NCBI GenBank assembly: GCA_023421635.1
Contig: JAEZSU010000027.1
Span: 1 to 8,011 of the forward strand
Direction: 5' to 3'
DNA: 8,011 nt
Source: Actinomycetes bacterium
GTDB lineage: Bacteria > Actinomycetota > Actinomycetes > Actinomycetales > Microbacteriaceae
Shown piece by piece: positions 5,594-8,011 of the stretch. Both the position numbers and the translations under genes were made by a program. Under the pieces are notes generated by a model. That model worked only from the letters and a program-made list of their open reading frames with translations. It searched no databases and was not told the DNA's origin. Each line of letters begins with the position of its first letter. Positions within the stretch are counted from its first letter, which is position 1.

Positions 5594-6345
5594 CGGAGCA
5601 CCTCCCGCAGCATCCGCACGGTCTCCTCCGGTCGGTCCCGGTGCGGCGAGTGCCCCGCATCCGCCACCACGGAGGTCGTCACGGCGGGGTTCGCCTGCCG
5701 GACCGCGTCGTCGATCTTGCCGGCGTAGATGCTGTAGACCGCGGGGTCGGAGGCGATCACGTGGGTCGGGACCGCCAGTCGTGCGACCGCGTCGAGCACG
5801 TCCCACCCGGGGTTCTGCAGGCTCGTCTGCTCGACCGCCCAGGCCGACGCCTGCTGCGCGGACAGGGCCTTCAACTCGATGTCCTGCGGATGCCAGCCGG
5901 GGTGCGCGCGGCGCACCGCCTCGATCGAGGTGTCGGCGAACGCCTCCGCCTGGCTGCGCCGCACGACCTCCCGGTCGCTGTCGAGCAGGCGCAGGGCCGG
6001 GTCGACGAGCACGAGCCGTCGCGTCCAGGCGGCGTCGTCGGCGGATGCCTTCACCGTGGCGGCGCCGCCGAGGGAATGGCCGATGACGAGGGCCCAGGCG
6101 CCGGCAGGGGCACGGACGGCGGCGACGTCCGCGGCGTAGGCGTCGATCGTGTAGTCCAACGTGCGCGGCGCCGTGCCGTGCCCGCGCAGGTCGACGGCGA
6201 CCGCGTGCCAGCCGTCCTCAGCCAGCGCGGTGCCGTAGCGCCACATCAGTGCGCCGTTCGAACCGAGCCCGTGGACCAGGAGCGCGTGACGGGTGGCGTC
6301 GGGGGATCCCCAGGCGAGCGTGGGCAGGGAGACGGTGGTGGCCAT
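5590..6345 (-). CDS. Alpha/beta-fold hydrolase
   Basis: 251 residues. Landmarks: oxyanion-hole strand 'LLVHGLGSN' (22-30); 'VDLRGHGTAPRTLDY' (51-65); nucleophile elbow 'GHSLGG' with S91; probable acid D200 in 'VIASDPAVYS'; catalytic His H232 in 'ADAGHSPHRDRPEE'. The Ser-Asp-His triad is complete, so an active esterase, lactonase, thioesterase or C-C hydrolase is likely; the substrate cannot be read from sequence. It is the first gene of an operon: its TGA overlaps the next gene's ATG (ATGA). ATG 6345 is chosen because TAGGCT lies 7 nt upstream, there is no ribosome binding site, and the protein then begins at the usual place before the first strand. An in-frame extension to 6492 would run back into the MFS gene and has no family character. 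Confidence 0.92.
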   Translation of the reverse strand: MATTVSLPTLAWGSPDATRHALLVHGLGSNGALMWRYGTALAEDGWHAVAVDLRGHGTAPRTLDYTIDAYAADVAAVRAPAGAWALVIGHSLGGAATVKASADDAAWTRRLVLVDPALRLLDSDREVVRRSQAEAFADTSIEAVRRAHPGWHPQDIELKALSAQQASAWAVEQTSLQNPGWDVLDAVARLAVPTHVIASDPAVYSIYAGKIDDAVRQANPAVTTSVVADAGHSPHRDRPEETVRMLREVLR

Positions 6346-6358
6346 GCGCCATAGCCTA
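6346..6358 (-). promoter_or_regulatory. -10 hexamer of a probable leaderless promoter for the hydrolase operon
   Basis: On the minus strand TAGGCT (6358 to 6353) is followed by seven bases and then ATG 6345. The hexamer is identical to that before the YbaK-like gene. It would drive the hydrolase, flavoprotein and reductase genes as one transcript. An ATG at 6352 lies closer to the hexamer but is out of frame. No -35 box is evident. Confidence 0.57.
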
Positions 6359-6368
6359 CGAGCGCGGC

Positions 6369-6391
6369 GCAGGCGGACGGCAGCCGCCCGC
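6369..6391 (-). terminator. GC-rich hairpin after the MFS gene
   Basis: Read on the minus strand, GCGGGCGG (6391 to 6384) pairs with CCGCCTGC (6376 to 6369): eight base pairs, one of them G-U, with a 7-nt loop. It starts 3 nt after the MFS stop codon and ends before the hydrolase promoter, the expected place for a terminator separating the two units. No T tract follows, as is common for actinobacterial hairpin terminators, so efficiency is uncertain. Confidence 0.5.
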
Positions 6392-6394
6392 GGG

Positions 6395-7606
6395 TCAGGT
6401 GATGATCGGGGTCGGCTCGGTGTCGGGGATGGGACTCGGGTCCCGGTGCCGCAGGTCGGGGAAGCCGCGGACGAACACCACGGCCACCGCAAGGCCGACG
6501 GCGGCGAACAGTGCCGCAGCGACGTACGCTCCCTGCGGGCCGACGCCGTCGATGAGGAACCCGGCGACCGCCGACCCGGCGGCCGAGCCGATCAGCTGCC
6601 CGGTGCCGATCCAGCCGTACGCCTCGGCGGTGTCGGAGAACTTCACGCTCGCGGAGGTCATCGCGAACAGCACCGCGAGGACGGGGGCGATGCCGACGCC
6701 CGCGACGAGGAGGGTGCCGCCCAACCACCACACGTTCAGCGACGCGATGGTCAGGGCGAGGCCGACGGCGACGATCAGCATCCGGCGCGCCATCGCCCAG
6801 CGCCCGATCGGGATGTTGCCGAAGGCGAGGCCGCCCGCGAGGCTGCCGACGGAGAACACGGCGAGCACGAGGCCGGCCTCGAGCCCGTGGTCGCCGAACG
6901 TCGCGACCACGCCGGCTTCGACCGCCGCGCAGGCACCGATGAGGAGGAAGCCGATGACCGTGGCCAGCAGCACGGTCGGGCGGGTGAGGACCTTCCCGAA
7001 GCGGCGCTTGCTGCGCGGGATGCGGACCCGGCCGACCTCGGGGGACATGATGAACCACGCGCCGCCGCCCACGAGGATCGCCACGATGACGATCAGCGCC
7101 TCCCAGGTGCCGATCTGGGTCGCCACGAAGGTGATCAGCACCGGCGCGATGATCCAGATGATCTCCTGCAGCGACGCGTCCAGCGAGTAGAGCGGGGTGA
7201 GCTGGCGGGAGTTGACGAGCTTGGGGTAGATGGTGCGGGCGGCCGACTGCACGGGCGGCGTCGACATGCCGGCGATCGCGCCCAGCACGAGATAGGCGGG
7301 GAAAGCCATCGGCACGAGCGCGATGATCAGGAGCGCCACCGCGCAGACCGCGGTGGTCAGGGTGAGCACGCGCCGCATGCCCCAGCGGCCCATCCAGCGG
7401 CTGGTGACCGGGCCCGACACCGCCTGACCGATCGAGCTCGCGGCGAGCACCAGGCCCGCGAGGCCGTAGGAGCCGGTGAGGTGCTCGATGTGCAGCAGCA
7501 GGGCGAGGCTCGTCATCCCGTTCGGGAACCGTGCCGTCAGCTGTGCGGCGATGATGCGAAGCACCCCGGGGGTGCGCAGGAGATCGCCGTAAGCCGCCAC
7601 GGTCAT
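6395..7606 (-). CDS. MFS transporter
   Basis: 403 residues with about twelve hydrophobic spans in two halves separated by a basic cytoplasmic loop (about 211-222, 'VRIPRSKRRFGKV'), the major facilitator layout. 'GPVTSRWMGRWGMRRVL' (65-81) is a motif-A-like loop between spans 2 and 3 that lacks the usual Asp. Conserved stretches include 'AAQLTARFPNGMTSLALLLHI' (20-40) and 'TAEAYGWIGTGQLIGSAAGSAVAGFLID' in the second half. Spans with 'GPV' and 'AGMSTPPVQSAAR' suggest a drug- or metabolite-exporter type, but no substrate can be named. ATG 7606 fits the N-terminus just before the first amphipathic stretch; an Arg-rich extension to 7687 is in frame but unlikely. No ribosome binding site precedes the ATG. 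TACGAT ends only 2 nt before it and 8 nt before the in-frame GTG at 7600, so a leaderless start at 7600 is a real alternative. Confidence 0.9.
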   Translation of the reverse strand: MTVAAYGDLLRTPGVLRIIAAQLTARFPNGMTSLALLLHIEHLTGSYGLAGLVLAASSIGQAVSGPVTSRWMGRWGMRRVLTLTTAVCAVALLIIALVPMAFPAYLVLGAIAGMSTPPVQSAARTIYPKLVNSRQLTPLYSLDASLQEIIWIIAPVLITFVATQIGTWEALIVIVAILVGGGAWFIMSPEVGRVRIPRSKRRFGKVLTRPTVLLATVIGFLLIGACAAVEAGVVATFGDHGLEAGLVLAVFSVGSLAGGLAFGNIPIGRWAMARRMLIVAVGLALTIASLNVWWLGGTLLVAGVGIAPVLAVLFAMTSASVKFSDTAEAYGWIGTGQLIGSAAGSAVAGFLIDGVGPQGAYVAAALFAAVGLAVAVVFVRGFPDLRHRDPSPIPDTEPTPIIT

Positions 7607-7608
7607 CA

Positions 7609-7614
7609 ATCGTA
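7609..7614 (-). promoter_or_regulatory. Possible -10 hexamer for the MFS gene
   Basis: On the minus strand TACGAT (7614 to 7609) fits TAnnnT. Its position, 2 nt before ATG 7606 and 8 nt before in-frame GTG 7600, would place the transcription start inside the annotated first codons. If it is used, the protein begins at GTG 7600 and is two residues shorter. Otherwise the true promoter is further upstream and the match is chance. Confidence 0.35.
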
Positions 7615-7792
7615 AGCGCCGCCCCCGACGCCCCACGAGTGTGTCCGCGGGCGTGACCTGCGCGACACGCCGGGGGCGCAAACTCACAGCCGGGGGAAGG
7701 CCCCCGACGCCGCCCTGTGGGAACCGTGCGCCCGGGCGGAGTGAAAAGGCCGTCGTTCAGCCGTTTTGCAGGCTTCGGCGATGTCGGAGGGG

Positions 7793-7845
7793 TGTGGATG
7801 AATCGGTGGACAACCTGTGTTGTACATGGGGAGGACAGTGGAAAA
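7793..7845 (-). promoter_or_regulatory. Cluster of DnaA-box-like 9-mers upstream of nrdH
   Basis: Read on the minus strand, three 9-mers resemble the DnaA box TTATCCACA: TCATCCACA (7801 to 7793, one mismatch), TTGTCCACC (7813 to 7805, one mismatch from the actinobacterial form TTGTCCACA) and TTTTCCACT (7845 to 7837, two mismatches). The first two are 12 bp apart in the same orientation. DnaA control of ribonucleotide reductase genes is known in Escherichia coli (nrdAB); its relevance here is inference, and chance matches are possible. Confidence 0.35.
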
Positions 7846-7860
7846 ATCACATGGATGTAA

Positions 7861-7908
7861 CTACTACCCCTTGTGGTGCTTCCCGATGTCCATCCCCATA
7901 TGTAGTAT
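7861..7908 (+). promoter_or_regulatory. Tandem NrdR boxes controlling the nrd operon
   Basis: Two 16-bp sites start exactly 32 bp apart (7861-7876 and 7893-7908), the three-helical-turn spacing typical of NrdR operators. Against the consensus acaCwAtATaTwGtgt, box 1 shows the half-sites ACTA and TTGT around CCCC. Box 2 matches 10 of the 13 positions from the conserved C onward, with ATAT and TAGT. Box 2 overlaps TAGTAT (7903-7908), a candidate -10 hexamer, which fits repression by the ATP/dATP-sensing regulator NrdR. The site lies about 60 nt before the nrdH start. nrdR itself is not in the window. Confidence 0.62.
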
Positions 7909-7969
7909 TGAGATCCCGGCGGCGGAAGCGGCCGGAGACACCACCGAAAGAGGGGAGAGGGCCCGGATC

Positions 7970-8011
7970 ATGGCGATCACCGTTTACACCAAGCCTTCCT
8001 GCGTCCAGTGC
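7970..8011 (+). CDS. nrdH: NrdH glutaredoxin-like redoxin, N-terminal 14 codons only
   Basis: The visible residues MAITVYTKPSCVQC form the first beta strand and the CVQC redox site of NrdH, the small redoxin that passes electrons from thioredoxin reductase to the class Ib ribonucleotide reductase NrdEF. C11 and C14 are the active-site pair. NrdH is normally about 75-80 residues, so the gene runs off the window; nrdI, nrdE and nrdF usually follow. ATG 7970 is supported by the purine-rich AGGGGAGAGG (7951-7960) 9 nt upstream, a ribosome binding site unlike the leaderless starts elsewhere in the window. Regulation is probably by NrdR through the tandem boxes upstream. The motif is diagnostic despite the short length. 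Confidence 0.9.
   Translation, partial: MAITVYTKPSCVQC

Larger units (their letters stand above)
7607..7969. other. Intergenic region between the divergent MFS and nrdH genes
   Basis: This is the only gene-free stretch over 300 bases. The MFS-proximal part (7607-7740) is very GC-rich. It holds a 12-mer GCCCCCGACGCC twice (7621-7632 and 7700-7711), a hairpin CGGGGG-AAGG-CCCCCG (7691-7706), a bulged hairpin at 7641-7668, and a palindrome CGCCCGGGCG (7729-7738). The nrdH-proximal part (about 7790-7910) is clearly less GC-rich and carries DnaA-box-like and NrdR-box-like sites. I find no credible ORF here with coding character. Confidence 0.7.

Noticed and set aside
7744..7767. AAAAGGC ... GCCGTTTT structure resembling a bidirectional intrinsic terminator
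   Set aside because: The stem has only a 3-bp GC core and a bulge, and it lies upstream of two divergent genes where no transcript is expected to end.
6246..7850. Long minus-strand frame covering the MFS gene and its upstream region
   Set aside because: Arg/Pro/His-rich composition typical of an out-of-frame reading of GC-rich DNA; the MFS frame has the transmembrane pattern.
7861..7908. Riboswitch or attenuator upstream of nrdH
   Set aside because: A cobalamin riboswitch is sometimes found before reductase genes, but no B12-box-like conserved segment or extended stem set is visible; the NrdR-box explanation fits better.
1..8011. Defence island, prophage, CRISPR or other undescribed multi-gene system
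   Set aside because: Apart from the DUF559-like fragment there is no nuclease/helicase/toxin cluster, no phage or transposase gene, no spaced repeat array, and no marked shift in base composition across the genes.

Overview
The window is a GC-rich, densely coded stretch of a bacterial chromosome. The most likely source is an actinobacterium of the Microbacteriaceae, close to Microbacterium. This rests on very high GC with GC-ending codons, GTG starts, several genes that begin directly after a -10-like hexamer with no ribosome binding site (leaderless), and an NrdH redoxin start preceded by NrdR-type boxes. The genus is inference; no marker gene is complete enough to prove it.

Layout. (1) 1-829, plus strand: 3' part of a DUF559/Vsr-like endonuclease-fold protein, whose last codons lie inside a hairpin element with perfect 16-bp inverted arms (770-844). 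(2) 941-1426, plus: a YbaK/ProX-type aminoacyl-tRNA deacylase-like protein, convergent with (3) 1429-1797, minus: a small gamma-glutamylcyclotransferase-like (AIG2) protein. The two stop codons sit inside one 14-bp palindrome. (4) 1817-3091, minus: a DUF445 membrane protein, divergent from (5) 3132-3404, plus: a CsoR/RcnR/FrmR-family regulator. Only 40 bp separate their starts, and these carry a perfect 12-bp palindrome. (6) 3417-6345, minus: a tightly coupled three-gene operon, read in the order alpha/beta hydrolase, acyl-CoA-dehydrogenase-like flavoprotein, aldo/keto reductase, with 4-nt stop/start overlaps at both junctions. (7) 6395-7606, minus: an MFS transporter. (8) 7607-7969: the only long gene-free stretch, with promoter and operator signals. 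(9) 7970-8011, plus: the first 14 codons of nrdH, presumably the start of a class Ib ribonucleotide reductase operon that continues outside the window.

How the parts work together. Most genes look like independent housekeeping or accessory units. The one clear functional unit is the hydrolase / flavoprotein / reductase operon, which has the look of a small catabolic or detoxification cassette of unknown substrate. The nrdH upstream region has two NrdR-like boxes exactly 32 bp apart and DnaA-box-like sites further upstream. I see no CRISPR array, transposase, phage gene, rRNA or tRNA, and no convincing defence or other novel multi-gene system. The most interesting items are the inverted-repeat element, the atypical metal-site residues of the CsoR-like protein, the loss of the usual catalytic Glu in the flavoprotein, and the repeated leaderless promoter geometry.
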